64,000 bases of DNA from an uncultured Prevotella sp. (GTDB lineage Bacteria > Bacteroidota > Bacteroidia > Bacteroidales > Bacteroidaceae). The stretch spans positions 5,642 through 69,641 of the forward strand of contig CAKQEI010000002.1 in NCBI GenBank assembly GCA_934230115.1. Reading direction: 5' to 3'. Made by a program: the position numbers and the translations under genes. The notes below the pieces were generated by a model. The model searched no databases and was not told where the DNA came from. It saw only the letters and a list, made by a program, of their open reading frames with translations. Below are positions 1-10,161 of this stretch, piece by piece. Numbering within the stretch: the first letter of the stretch is position 1; every line of letters begins with the position of its first letter.

Positions 1-111
1 TTTAACTTGTTCAATTCGTAAGAATTACATTCAACTGCATCTTGATTTATAAAAATATAGCAGAACCATTACTCTACAGCTGTTTCCTTATTAATAAGGG
101 TAGAAATCAAA

Positions 112-2130
112 TTAATGACCACCAATAGCCCACCACAGCGGAGTGTACTGGCTGTCAACACCACCCTTAAGCAGACCGACAGCCTGCTTGTAGCCATCAG
201 CATCCGACGACTGGAGAGTTGTAGGATACTTCAGACGCTGTACAAACAGATTGATGTTCTGTGCCTTCTTGTAAGACTCAACCGACCACTCTGGCATATT
301 TGTAAGCGACATAGTAGAAGTAGGAATCTCGAAGAACGGCAGACCAAGACGACGGTGATTGTTCCAGTTCTCAAGCGGCAACCACGGAGTGTTGGCTATG
401 TAGAGCTGAGTGATAATCTTTGTCATGTGGTCGTTGAGCTTCTTGCCAGGATACATGATGTTCTGAGCGTTAGGATAGTTGTAGGTCACTGTAGACTCTG
501 CACCTGTATACGCGCTCTTGATAGTCATCTGTGTAGCAGTAGGCTCGGTTGTATGATCCCAGTTTACTGATGTACCTACACGGTTGTAATCGTCAGAAGC
601 GATGTATGCGTCATAAAGGTCCTCCATGTCGTTATACGCGAAGCTTGCCTTGATACCTGCATAGTAGGCATCCTTGGCTGTTGTGCCTACGCTCCATCCG
701 CGCTCTGCAGCCTCAGCCAAGAGGAAGTAAGTCTCCCACGGACCGAAGAACACACGCTTGTTGGTGTTGTTGCGATAGTCATCGGCAATGGCTGGGTATG
801 TACCCTCGGCACCATATGAGCCAGTCACAATATCCGAACCATTGATAAGACCATTGTTTGTAGCAGCCTCATCATGACCATAACCGGCGTTCAGACCATT
901 CCATGCGAATGTGGCGTCGATAGTTGCAACAGCCTTCTTGTCCTTGTCCATAAGCCACTGCTTATGCGAAGCCTTTTCCGAGTTGAATGCGCCTACATAG
1001 CCTGTCTGCAAACGGTTGGCATAGTCACCCGGCAGGAAGAAATACTTCAAGGCACGTGGGTCTACCTTCGAAGGCAGACCGTCGAAGAATGTCTGCTTTG
1101 TCGGGTTGTCGGTATAAGGACCTGCATGCTGGTTGATGTCCAGACCAAGATAGTTGGAAGCGTCCTTTACGTATGCAGCATAACGGTCAGCCACCTCATT
1201 GCCTTCTGCATCGGTAGTTGTCGACTTCACCACCTTTGCAAGAGCGTCAACAGAGTTGGCACCACCAAAGTTGGTGGTAAGGTTTGCCATTGTAGCGGTC
1301 ATAACCTGCGAGTCCCATGAACGGCTCATTACGCCAGACCAATCGTCCCAACCCGGATATTCCTGAACACGGAATGTTCCGTCGGCAGTAGTGATGCCTT
1401 GTCCCTGCTTTACGGCTGCCTCAAACTCGCTCTTAGCCTTATCTGGGTCTACCTCAGAGAGGCGCATGGCAAGACGCATACGCAAAGAGATTGCATAATT
1501 CTTCCACTTTGCAGCATTGAACTCGTAAGCCGGGTCGTTCTTCTTCTCCGAAGCGTTAGGCTCAACCGATGTGTCAATCTTTCCGATAGCGTCGGCAAGC
1601 TCATCAAGCATCCAGTAATAAACGTCCTTCTCAGAGCTGAATGTAGGAGCATTGCCCTGGAAACCGTCAAGCGGAGCCGGACCGAAATCGTCGGTAAACT
1701 CGCTCATGAGATAAGCGCGCCAGATACGTGCAAACTGGAGAACATTGGGATAGAACTCCTTCTCATGAGCACTGACAGTGCCCTGAGGATTCTCAGCCAA
1801 CGCTACAGCAGTATAGGCATTCTTAAGCCATGAAGACATCTGGTTGAAGGCAGCCTCATTGTAAGCATCATAGCTGCGGCCTGCAGGAACATCATAGTCG
1901 GAGCCCTGACGAGCAGCACCCATCCAGTTGATAACAAACAAACGCTCGGCAATATCCGGATTCTGCTGTGCGCCGCGGATAGAGTTAAAGAGCGAATAAT
2001 ATGGTTTTATCTTGTCTGCACCCGTTGACATCGGGTTCTCGTTCACCTCTTCAAAGTCAGAGCAAGATGTCATCGCTCCACCGAGAGCGAGTGCCATCAT
2101 AGCAGACATTATGAATTTATTCGTTTTCAT
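112..2130 (-). CDS. SusD/RagB-family glycan-binding lipoprotein
   Basis: Surface lipoprotein that captures glycan and forms the lid of the SusC porin. The 672-residue product has a signal peptide ending in a lipobox with Cys23 (MTSC followed by SDFEE; acidic residues after the Cys favour surface export in Bacteroidota). The body is the alpha-helical, TPR-like SusD type with Asn/Trp/Tyr-rich stretches. It starts 20 nt downstream of the susC stop, so the two are co-transcribed. At 672 residues it is longer than the usual 500-600. The pair is divergent from GH92/GH125 mannosidase genes, which suggests mannan or N-glycan oligosaccharides as ligand (inference). No SusE/F-like gene follows before the window edge. 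Confidence 0.9.
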   Translation of the reverse strand: MKTNKFIMSAMMALALGGAMTSCSDFEEVNENPMSTGADKIKPYYSLFNSIRGAQQNPDIAERLFVINWMGAARQGSDYDVPAGRSYDAYNEAAFNQMSSWLKNAYTAVALAENPQGTVSAHEKEFYPNVLQFARIWRAYLMSEFTDDFGPAPLDGFQGNAPTFSSEKDVYYWMLDELADAIGKIDTSVEPNASEKKNDPAYEFNAAKWKNYAISLRMRLAMRLSEVDPDKAKSEFEAAVKQGQGITTADGTFRVQEYPGWDDWSGVMSRSWDSQVMTATMANLTTNFGGANSVDALAKVVKSTTTDAEGNEVADRYAAYVKDASNYLGLDINQHAGPYTDNPTKQTFFDGLPSKVDPRALKYFFLPGDYANRLQTGYVGAFNSEKASHKQWLMDKDKKAVATIDATFAWNGLNAGYGHDEAATNNGLINGSDIVTGSYGAEGTYPAIADDYRNNTNKRVFFGPWETYFLLAEAAERGWSVGTTAKDAYYAGIKASFAYNDMEDLYDAYIASDDYNRVGTSVNWDHTTEPTATQMTIKSAYTGAESTVTYNYPNAQNIMYPGKKLNDHMTKIITQLYIANTPWLPLENWNNHRRLGLPFFEIPTSTMSLTNMPEWSVESYKKAQNINLFVQRLKYPTTLQSSDADGYKQAVGLLKGGVDSQYTPLWWAIGGH

Positions 2131-2150
2131 AAATTGTGTTCATTAATTGA

Positions 2151-5100
2151 TTAGAAACCGATTGATACATTAAACACGAAGCTGCGAGTTGTAGGTATAC
2201 CTGCATACTCGAAACCAGTTGCGTTGGTGCTTGTAGCAAATACCGACTCAGGGTCGATGCCGTTCATGTTGCTGTGAATCATAAAGACATTTGTCACAGT
2301 GAAACCAGCCTTGAGCGACTGAATGAAGTTGGTCTTTGCAAGGATGCTTGTAGGCACATTGTAGCCGAGAGACACGTTACGCAGACGGATGTTGCTTGCG
2401 CTATAGATGTTAGCCTCGCCGATACCCATGTTGCCAGTGCCAGCCACGGCATTCCAATACTGCTGTGTTGTCACCTTGTTGGTGTTCTGCACATAATTGC
2501 CGTTTGCGTCCTTGTATACACCTGCCACTACCATGTCGTCTACACGCTTGCCGCCAGGAGCTGTTGCTGCTGCTGTACCCGAACGCTGCATCATGGCGTT
2601 TGTACCAGAGAAGATTTCGCCACCAATACGTGCGTCAATCTGGAAGCTGAGGTTCCATCCCTTGTAAGAGAAGCTGTTGGTGAGACCCATGTTGCATGTT
2701 GCCTGCTGGTCGCCAATCTTCTCCATCTCAGATGTTGCCTGTGGCAGACCGTCGGATGTAAGAAGAAGCTGACCCTTATACTGGCCATCCTCTACGCGGA
2801 GGAACTTGGTGCCCCAAATCTCGCCATACTTGCCACCCTTAATAGCATAGATGCGGATATTGTCGTAACCGCCAAGCTGATAACGGTCTACACCGTCGTA
2901 GAGGTCCTTGATGGTGTTGTTGTTGTGAGAGATGTTGTAGTTGATTGTCCACTCGAAGTCCTTTGTACGGATAGGAGTAGCATAAGCCATCAACTCGACA
3001 CCAGTGTTCTGAATGTCACCAGCATTAATCTTCTTGTAGTTGTAGCCAGAAAGCGAGTTAACCGGGAGGTTCATCAACTGGTTGGTAGCGTTCGACTTAT
3101 ACCATGCGAAGTCCAATCCCAAACGGTTGTTGAGGAACTTCAACTCCACACCCACCTCATACGACTTGATAAGCTCGTTCTTCACATTCTTGTTGTAAAG
3201 AGTGTTGCTGCTCGAAGCGGTGATACCGCCATGAGAGTCGGGGCTTGTAGAGTAGAGGTTGTAGAGCTGATACGGATCCATATCGTTACCTACCTCGGCA
3301 TAAGAAGCACGAATCTTACCGAACGAGAACCAAGAAGGCATCTTCTTGCCAATCTTGTTGAACATCTCGCCGAAGAGCCATGATGCAGACACTGAAGGAT
3401 AGAAGAACGAGCGGTTTTCCTTGGAAAGTGCCGACGACCAGTCGTTACGGAATGTAGCGTCGAGGAAAGCCCATCCATCATAGTTTATGCCTACTGTACC
3501 ATAGAGAGAGTTGATCTTCTTCTGAGTGTAGGTTTCAGAGATGTCTGCCTTATTCTCACCATTGTTCAGAGAGAACTTGTTAGGAATGACGAGCTTTGAA
3601 GCCAAGCCTTTCATACCAGTCTTCTTGGTAGCCATAAGGTTGCCACCGAATGTCACAGTGCCACCAAACTTGTCGAAGATGTTGTCCTTAGTGGCTGTGA
3701 GGAGGTAGCTGAAGTTGTTCTCATAGAAGTGGTTGATGTTCTGCTCATAGAGAGTAGTAACGTTTGAGTTGCCCGAGTACACACGGCGGGTAGCCTCAAG
3801 TGTATACATATCGGTACCGGCCTTGATTTCGGCGGTCAACCACGACAATACTTTATACTTCAACGAAGCATTCATGAGGAAACGGTCGCGCGAGTCATCC
3901 GAGAGGCTGTACTTGCTCATCCAGTAAGGGTTGTTGCCGTCTTTGTTCCACCATACCATTTCGTTGTTCTCGTCGATGCAGTTCTCGAAGTCGCGAATGT
4001 CAAGAGTTGTCGGGAAGGTGAAGAGTCCGAGGGCAGAGTTGTTGTTGTTGTTACCCGAAACCGGACGGTTGTTAGCCTTGTTGCGGATATACTGCACCTT
4101 GCCGTCGAATGTCCAAGCATCGTTCTTGCCGAATGATGTCACGCCACGAAGCATAAGGTTGGTACGGTTGAGCTTGGCACCCGGAGTCATCGACTTGTTG
4201 TTCATGTTGGTCATAGAGGCATAGATAGAAGTCTTGCCATACTGCTGAGAGAGGGTTACGTTCTCCTGCAACTCTGTACCAGTGCCATAATAGTTGTCGA
4301 GATTGTCGTAAGACTGCATCTTGACCTTCTGACCATCCCAGCGCACATACTCCTGACCCTCGATGCGCGGACCCCAGCTAAGACCACTGGTAGAGTTATA
4401 CACGCCCTGTGTACCCTGACCGTATGTAGTCTGCACATCAGGCTTCATGAAGATGCTCTCGGCTGAAACGGTACCAGTGACAGTAATGCCAAGACCCTTG
4501 GTCTGACGACCCGACTTAGTTGTGATAAGGATTACACCGTTACCTGCACGTGAGCCATAGAGGGCAGCAGCCGATGCACCCTTGAGCACAGACATTGACT
4601 CGATGTCCTCAGGGTTGATATCCGAAAGACCGTTACCCATATCGGCAGACGGGTTCCAGTAGTCGTTGTTGTCGGCACCAGTGAAGTTGTCCATAGGCAC
4701 ACCGTCGACTACGATAAGCGGCTGGTTGAGACCAGTCACAGAGTTGTTACCACGGAGCTGAATCTTAGAAGAACCGCCAGGACCATTACTTGAACGTGTG
4801 ATCTGCACACCGGCAATCTTACCAGTCAAGGCGTTAGCCACATTGTTCTCATGTGAGTTAAGGATAGCGTCGCCCTTAACATCCTGAATGGCATAACCAA
4901 GCGACTTGCGCTCGCGCTTGATACCGAGAGCGGTTACAACCACCTCGTCAAGTGCCTTAGAGTCGTCCTTAAGTGTCACCTTTACATTGCTGCCATTGTA
5001 TACGACCTCAACTGGGGTCATACCAAGAGAAGTAATGCGCAGAGTCTCGCCCTTCTTCACATTCTTAAGAGTGAAGTTGCCGTCGATATCAGTAACTGTA

Positions 5101-5303
5101 CCAGCTCCAGTCTTGCCTTTCACTACTACTGAAGCACCAATAACAGGCTCGCCTGTGGCGTCAATTACGACTCCCTTACAATCTGCATCCTGCTGCACAT
5201 TCTGTGCTACAGTCTGAGCAGGTGATGTCGAAGCATAAACAACTCCTGAGGGCAAAGCCATAAGAGCCATCATTATGCCGACCGTTTGTACTCGTTTTGA
5301 CAT
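2151..5303 (-). CDS. SusC/RagA-family TonB-dependent outer-membrane glycan transporter
   Basis: TonB-dependent import channel for oligosaccharides. In order: signal peptide (about residues 1-25, cleavage near VYA-S), a carboxypeptidase-regulatory-like beta domain (about 43-115, with GEPVIGASVVVKG), a TonB-box-like ALDEVVVTALG stretch, a plug domain (about 130-265, with LRGNNSV and PLIVVDGVP), and a long beta barrel ending in a terminal Phe (VFNVSIGF). The 1050-residue length is normal for SusC. The start is an ATG, and the gene is first in a susC-susD operon transcribed away from the mannosidase genes. No ECF-sigma/anti-sigma or hybrid two-component regulator is visible nearby. Confidence 0.95.
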   Translation of the reverse strand: MSKRVQTVGIMMALMALPSGVVYASTSPAQTVAQNVQQDADCKGVVIDATGEPVIGASVVVKGKTGAGTVTDIDGNFTLKNVKKGETLRITSLGMTPVEVVYNGSNVKVTLKDDSKALDEVVVTALGIKRERKSLGYAIQDVKGDAILNSHENNVANALTGKIAGVQITRSSNGPGGSSKIQLRGNNSVTGLNQPLIVVDGVPMDNFTGADNNDYWNPSADMGNGLSDINPEDIESMSVLKGASAAALYGSRAGNGVILITTKSGRQTKGLGITVTGTVSAESIFMKPDVQTTYGQGTQGVYNSTSGLSWGPRIEGQEYVRWDGQKVKMQSYDNLDNYYGTGTELQENVTLSQQYGKTSIYASMTNMNNKSMTPGAKLNRTNLMLRGVTSFGKNDAWTFDGKVQYIRNKANNRPVSGNNNNNSALGLFTFPTTLDIRDFENCIDENNEMVWWNKDGNNPYWMSKYSLSDDSRDRFLMNASLKYKVLSWLTAEIKAGTDMYTLEATRRVYSGNSNVTTLYEQNINHFYENNFSYLLTATKDNIFDKFGGTVTFGGNLMATKKTGMKGLASKLVIPNKFSLNNGENKADISETYTQKKINSLYGTVGINYDGWAFLDATFRNDWSSALSKENRSFFYPSVSASWLFGEMFNKIGKKMPSWFSFGKIRASYAEVGNDMDPYQLYNLYSTSPDSHGGITASSSNTLYNKNVKNELIKSYEVGVELKFLNNRLGLDFAWYKSNATNQLMNLPVNSLSGYNYKKINAGDIQNTGVELMAYATPIRTKDFEWTINYNISHNNNTIKDLYDGVDRYQLGGYDNIRIYAIKGGKYGEIWGTKFLRVEDGQYKGQLLLTSDGLPQATSEMEKIGDQQATCNMGLTNSFSYKGWNLSFQIDARIGGEIFSGTNAMMQRSGTAAATAPGGKRVDDMVVAGVYKDANGNYVQNTNKVTTQQYWNAVAGTGNMGIGEANIYSASNIRLRNVSLGYNVPTSILAKTNFIQSLKAGFTVTNVFMIHSNMNGIDPESVFATSTNATGFEYAGIPTTRSFVFNVSIGF

Positions 5304-5411
5304 AGAAGTAAATTTTAGTTTATTTTGATTGTAATAGTTATTTTAATTTTTTCTCTTTGTTTGCAAGTAAAATTATTTACCTGGATGTATATGTGATTAG
5401 TTTGTCAGTTG

Positions 5412-5419
5412 CAAAATTA
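5412..5419 (-). promoter_or_regulatory. Candidate -7 element for susC
   Basis: On the minus strand this reads TAATTTTG, matching the Bacteroidota -7 consensus TAnnTTTG. It would give an untranslated leader of about 100 nt before the susC ATG. I see no clear TTTG at -33, so this rests on one element. Confidence 0.4.
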
Positions 5420-5596
5420 TCATTTTTTTTTCTAATCCGCATTAATTTTTCAATTAAAATTCACAACAACCCTATATATTTTACACTTCTTGGAATTATA
5501 TACATCAATTATACGTTTGAACATCTGTAAAATACTTTTTTCATGTTTTTTACTCGTTTTTATACTAAACCAACTTATTGTTTGAATTTTTTTTTC

Positions 5597-5604
5597 TAAT
5601 TTTG
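5597..5604 (+). promoter_or_regulatory. Candidate -7 element for the mannosidase operon
   Basis: TAATTTTG matches the Bacteroidota -7 consensus and lies 45 nt upstream of the first GH92 ATG. A TTG at 5578-5580 is the nearest -33 candidate, with a spacer (16 nt) shorter than usual. The divergent intergenic region 5304-5649 is otherwise very AT-rich and holds no ORF or clear hairpin. Confidence 0.45.
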
Positions 5605-5649
5605 CACGTAAACTACAAGATTTAAATCTTACAACCAATCAAAATTTCA

Positions 5650-7923
5650 ATGAAAAGATTACCAATTCTATTTCTTATTACTTGTTTCGCTATGATGGCT
5701 CATGCCATTAATGTAAACGTAAAGAATGCGGTGGACTACGTCAACACACTCGTGGGTTCTGATTCCGACCATGGTCTTTCCACAGGCAACACCTACCCTG
5801 CCATTGCCATGCCTTGGGGCATGAACTTCTGGGTAGCACAAACTGGAAAGATGGGCGACGGATGGCAGTACACCTACGCTGCCAAAAAGATTAGAGGACT
5901 TAAGCAGACCCATCAGCCGAGTCCATGGATTAACGACTACGGTCAGTTCTCGCTGATGCCTACCGTTGGCAAACCCATATTTGACGAGGAAAAGCGAGCC
6001 AGCTGGTTCTCACACAAGGCAGAGAAGGCTACACCTTATTATTATAGTGTCTATCTCGCCGACTACGACATCACGGCAGAGCTATGCCCCACGGAGCGTG
6101 CCGCACTCATGAGCTTCACCTTCCCCAAGACCGACAGTGCCAATGTTGTGGTAGATGCCTTCGACAAGGGTTCGTATATCAGAATCATCCCCGAAGAGCG
6201 CAAGATTGTTGGCTATTCCACACGCAACAGTGGCGGAGTGCCCGACAACTTCCGCAACTATTTCGTCATTGAGTTCGACCATGACTTCAGTGCCGCACAA
6301 ACAGTATTGAATGGAGAATTGAAGGACTCAAAACAGCAGGAAGGCAATCATGCCGGAGCTATCATCACATTCAAGACCAGCAAGCGAGGCGAAAAGGTAA
6401 TGGCTCGCGTGGCTTCTTCGTTTATCAGCGAGGCGCAAGCCGTTCAGAATCTCAACGAGCTGGGACATGCCAACATGGAGCAACTCAAGCAACAGGGACG
6501 CAACCGCTGGAACGAGGTGCTCGGCAAGATTGAGGTGGAAGACGAGAATATCGACCATCTGCGCACATTCTACAGCTGTCTCTACCGCTCATTGCTCTTC
6601 CCACGCGCCCTTTATGAGCTTACTGCATCGGGCGAGGTGAAGCACTACAGTCCATACAACGGCACCGTGCAGGACGGATATATGTTCACCGACACTGGCT
6701 TCTGGGACACCTTCCGCTGCCTGTTCCCACTTCTTAATATGATGTATCCGTCGGTGAATGCCAAGATTCAGGCAGGACTTGTCAACACCTATAAGGAGAG
6801 CGGATTCCTGCCAGAGTGGGCAAGTCCAGGACATCGCGGCTGCATGGTGGGCAACAACTCTGCCTCGGTAGTGGCTGATGCTTGGCTCAGTGGATTGCGT
6901 GGCTACGATGCCGAGACTCTTTGGCAGGCTGTGGTTCACGGAACTACTGCTGTTCATCCAGACGTCAACTCCACCGGCCGACTGGGCTATGAGTATTACA
7001 ACAAATTGGGATATGTGCCTTACGACGTGAAAATCAACGAGAGCGTGGCACGCACACTGGAATATGCCTACGACGACTGGTGCATCTATCAGTTTGGCAA
7101 GGCATTGGGCAAGTCAAACAAGGAACTCAAGCCTTTTGCCCAAAGAGCTATGAACTATCAGAAGGTGTTCGACAAGGAGAGCGGCTTGATGCGCGGACGA
7201 CTGCTCAACGGCAAGTTCCAGTCGCCTTTCAATCCTCTGAAGTGGGGCGATGCCTTCACCGAGGGCAACGCATGGCACTACACATGGTCGGTATTCCACG
7301 ACCCACAAGGACTTATCAACCTTATGGGAGGCAAGGACAGATTCAACCAGATGCTCGACTCTGTGTTCCTCCTGCCGCCAGTATTCGACAACAGCTACTA
7401 TGGCTTCACCATCCACGAGATTCGCGAGATGCAGGTGATGGACATGGGCAACTACGCTCATGGCAACCAACCCATACAACATGCCATATATCTCTACGGC
7501 TATAGCCTGCAGCCATGGAAGACCCAGTATTGGGTACACCAGGTGATGGACCGCCTTTACACTCCTACTCCCGACGGCTATTGCGGCGACGAGGACAACG
7601 GACAGACCTCTGCATGGTATGTGTTCTCAGCCATGGGCTTCTATCCCGTATGCCCTGGTTCAGGACAGTATGTATTAGGCTCGCCTTACTTCAAGTCGAT
7701 GAAGATACATCTGGAAAATGGCAAGGAAGTGAACATCTCTGCCGAAGGCAATGGCTGCTACGTAGACAACTTGTCGGTTGACGGCAAGCCGTACAACCAT
7801 AACTACATCGACATCAACTCGCTGAAGCAGGGCGCAAACCTCAACTTCAACATGTCGGAGAAGCCGAACATGCAGAGAGGAACAAGCGAGGAGGATGCTC
7901 CCTATTCCATGTCTAAGAAATAG
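5650..7923 (+). CDS. GH92 alpha-mannosidase, predicted alpha-1,2 type
   Basis: Exo-acting, calcium-dependent inverting alpha-mannosidase, probably periplasmic (signal peptide about 1-19, ending AHA). The C-terminal catalytic domain has EGNAW (Glu538) and GDED (Asp647, Asp649). The spacings equal those I recall for Bacteroides BT3990 (Glu533 acid, Asp642/Asp644 base) with a constant offset of 5. The same offset places Trp93, His589 and Glu590 on BT3990 Trp88, His584 and Glu585, which I recall as the alpha-1,2 specificity residues. The HGN(E/Q)P loop reads HGNQPIQH. The 757-residue length is normal. It is first in an operon with a second GH92 gene (41 nt spacer) and a GH125 gene. The family call is seen in the sequence; the linkage specificity is inference from remembered numbering. 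Confidence 0.93.
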   Translation: MKRLPILFLITCFAMMAHAINVNVKNAVDYVNTLVGSDSDHGLSTGNTYPAIAMPWGMNFWVAQTGKMGDGWQYTYAAKKIRGLKQTHQPSPWINDYGQFSLMPTVGKPIFDEEKRASWFSHKAEKATPYYYSVYLADYDITAELCPTERAALMSFTFPKTDSANVVVDAFDKGSYIRIIPEERKIVGYSTRNSGGVPDNFRNYFVIEFDHDFSAAQTVLNGELKDSKQQEGNHAGAIITFKTSKRGEKVMARVASSFISEAQAVQNLNELGHANMEQLKQQGRNRWNEVLGKIEVEDENIDHLRTFYSCLYRSLLFPRALYELTASGEVKHYSPYNGTVQDGYMFTDTGFWDTFRCLFPLLNMMYPSVNAKIQAGLVNTYKESGFLPEWASPGHRGCMVGNNSASVVADAWLSGLRGYDAETLWQAVVHGTTAVHPDVNSTGRLGYEYYNKLGYVPYDVKINESVARTLEYAYDDWCIYQFGKALGKSNKELKPFAQRAMNYQKVFDKESGLMRGRLLNGKFQSPFNPLKWGDAFTEGNAWHYTWSVFHDPQGLINLMGGKDRFNQMLDSVFLLPPVFDNSYYGFTIHEIREMQVMDMGNYAHGNQPIQHAIYLYGYSLQPWKTQYWVHQVMDRLYTPTPDGYCGDEDNGQTSAWYVFSAMGFYPVCPGSGQYVLGSPYFKSMKIHLENGKEVNISAEGNGCYVDNLSVDGKPYNHNYIDINSLKQGANLNFNMSEKPNMQRGTSEEDAPYSMSKK

Positions 7924-7964
7924 GTGGCGCTAAACACCCGAAACTTTTAAAACTATATTTATAT

Positions 7965-10136
7965 ATGAAATCAAAAATAGCAGCCCTATTACTAATTGCT
8001 TGCGGCATGATTGGCGGCAGTGTCTATGCCTCCAACAATCAAGCCTCAACCAATCTGACACAATACATCGACCAACGCATAGGCACTGGCGGACACGGAC
8101 ACGTGTTTCTTGGAGCAAACGTGCCCTTCGGCTATGTGCAGCTCGGCCCATCCGAGCACACTCGTGGCTGGGACTGGTGCTCTGGTTATCACGATTCCGA
8201 CTCAGTGCTGATAGGTTTTGGACATCAGCACATGAGTGGCACAGGCATTGGTGAGCTTGGCGATGTAGCGTTCCTCCCCGTGTTGGAAGCCAGTCAGAAA
8301 GAGGTGGTGTTCAGCCATGCCAATGAGAATGTGCGCCCTGGCTATTATGCCGTTAAACTGCAACAGCCCAACGTATGGGTGGAGCTTACTGCCACCAAGC
8401 GGGCAGGTTTCCACCGCTACACATTTGGCGCAGACACCAAGCAGGCGAAACTGATACTCGACCTTTTCCAGGGAATAGGTTGGGACAGCCCTACTGACTA
8501 TGCCGTGGATGAGACAACAGCTACAAGCATTGCAGGACACCGCTTCTCCACTGGATGGGCTAAAAACCAGAAGAACTTCTTCGTGGCTGAATTCTCTCAG
8601 CCTGTCACAGTGGAGCCATTGGACAGCGGCAGATGGATAATTAGGATTTCCGACGTCACACAACCTATATTAATTAAGGTGGGACTGTCGGCAGTGAGCA
8701 TTGCCAATGCCAAGCAGAACCTTAAGACAGAAATACCCGACTGGGATTTCCGCAAGGTAGTGGATGCAGCCGACGAGGCTTGGAACAAAGCTCTCGCCAA
8801 AGTAAAGATTGAGACCTCCGACCCTGCTGCCCGTCGCATATTCTATACCTCTATGTATCATTCGATGATAGCCCCGTCGGTATTTTCGGATGTAAACGGA
8901 GAGTATCGCGGAGCCGACGGCAAGGTGTATAAAGGCGACTTCAACAACTATACCACCTTCTCGCTTTGGGACACCTATCGCGCTGCGCATCCGCTGATGA
9001 CCATCATCCATAAGGACATGCTTACGGATATTGCCAACACCCTCGTCAACATCTACCGTCAGCAAGGCAAACTGCCAGTGTGGCATCTTATGGGCAACGA
9101 GACCGACTGCATGGTGGGCAACCCTGGCATACCCGTACTTGCCGACCTTGTGCTCAAAGGATACGTCAAGGACAAGGAGGCTGCCTTCGAGGCTATGAAG
9201 AAGTCGGCCATGCTCGACGAGCGCGGACTTGGACTGCTCAAGCAATACGGCTATCTGCCCTACGACAAGGACCCTGAGATGGAGACTGTGGCTAAGGGCT
9301 TGGAATATGCCTTAGCAGACGACTGTGTGGCTAAGGTTGCACGACTGTTGGGCAAGAAAGCCGATGCCAAATACTTTGGCGAGCGCGCCAAGAGCTATCG
9401 CCACTATTTCGACAAGCAGACTGGCTTTATGCGCGGCTTGAGCAGCGACGGCAAATTCCGCACACCGTTCAACCCCTTCTCCACTGTGCATCGCCAGGAC
9501 GACTACACCGAGGGCAACGCATGGCAATACACATGGCTTGTGCCGCACGATGTACATGGACTTGTCAAGCTCTTCGGCAGTGAGGCTAACTTCACAACGA
9601 AACTCGACTCGCTGTTCATCGTAAACGGTACGCTCGGCGACAATGCCTCGCCCGACATCTCGGGTCTCATAGGTCAGTATGCCCACGGCAATGAGCCAAG
9701 CCACCACGTGCTCTATATGTACAACTACGTGGGACAGCCTTGGAAGGCGGCACGACTCATACGCCAGACTATGAGCGAGATGTATAAGGACGAGCTCGAC
9801 GGACTGAGCGGCAACGAGGATGTTGGACAGATGTCGGCATGGTATATCCTTTCGGCTATGGGTCTGTATCAGGTGGAGCCTGCCGGAGGCAAGTACATCA
9901 TAGGAAGCCCTATCGTCGACAAGGCTACAATGAACGTGGGCGACGGAAAGACATTCACCATACTTTGTCCCGACAACAGCAAGGAGAATATATATGTGCA
10001 GTCGGCAAAGCTTAATGGCAAACCCTACACCAAGTCCTACATCATGTACGACGACATTATGCGTGGCGGAACACTCGAACTGCAAATGGGCAACAAGCCG
10101 TCGAAATGGGGCACTAAAGTGAGCGACAGACCATAA
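7965..10136 (+). CDS. GH92 alpha-mannosidase, second subtype
   Basis: Second GH92 exo-mannosidase of the operon, 723 residues, with a signal peptide (cleavage near VYA-S, about residue 22). The N-terminal beta domain begins YIDQRIGTGGHGHVF, and the catalytic domain carries EGNAW (Glu516), HGNEPSHH (Glu577) and GNED (Asp619). Compared with its neighbour it has Asn617 where that enzyme has the first Asp of the D-x-D pair. It also lacks the His-Glu pair tied to alpha-1,2 specificity, having NASPDISGLIGQ there instead. It therefore probably cuts a different linkage (alpha-1,3 is a reasonable guess), complementing the first enzyme. The start is an ATG after a 41 nt spacer, and the gene sits 25 nt before the GH125 gene. 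Confidence 0.93.
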   Translation: MKSKIAALLLIACGMIGGSVYASNNQASTNLTQYIDQRIGTGGHGHVFLGANVPFGYVQLGPSEHTRGWDWCSGYHDSDSVLIGFGHQHMSGTGIGELGDVAFLPVLEASQKEVVFSHANENVRPGYYAVKLQQPNVWVELTATKRAGFHRYTFGADTKQAKLILDLFQGIGWDSPTDYAVDETTATSIAGHRFSTGWAKNQKNFFVAEFSQPVTVEPLDSGRWIIRISDVTQPILIKVGLSAVSIANAKQNLKTEIPDWDFRKVVDAADEAWNKALAKVKIETSDPAARRIFYTSMYHSMIAPSVFSDVNGEYRGADGKVYKGDFNNYTTFSLWDTYRAAHPLMTIIHKDMLTDIANTLVNIYRQQGKLPVWHLMGNETDCMVGNPGIPVLADLVLKGYVKDKEAAFEAMKKSAMLDERGLGLLKQYGYLPYDKDPEMETVAKGLEYALADDCVAKVARLLGKKADAKYFGERAKSYRHYFDKQTGFMRGLSSDGKFRTPFNPFSTVHRQDDYTEGNAWQYTWLVPHDVHGLVKLFGSEANFTTKLDSLFIVNGTLGDNASPDISGLIGQYAHGNEPSHHVLYMYNYVGQPWKAARLIRQTMSEMYKDELDGLSGNEDVGQMSAWYILSAMGLYQVEPAGGKYIIGSPIVDKATMNVGDGKTFTILCPDNSKENIYVQSAKLNGKPYTKSYIMYDDIMRGGTLELQMGNKPSKWGTKVSDRP

Positions 10137-10161
10137 ACAACAATCTACAAAACTGAAAACA

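Noticed and set aside
86-99. CCTTATTAATAAGG palindrome after susD as a terminator
   Set aside because: It is a 14-bp palindrome without loop or T-run on the minus strand, so termination there is unsupported; positions 1-111 otherwise hold nothing I can assign.
2274-3383. Long open frame on the plus strand opposite susC
   Set aside because: The susC frame on the minus strand has clear family motifs throughout. The antisense product is Cys/Val/His-rich with no recognizable domain, typical of a codon-bias shadow.
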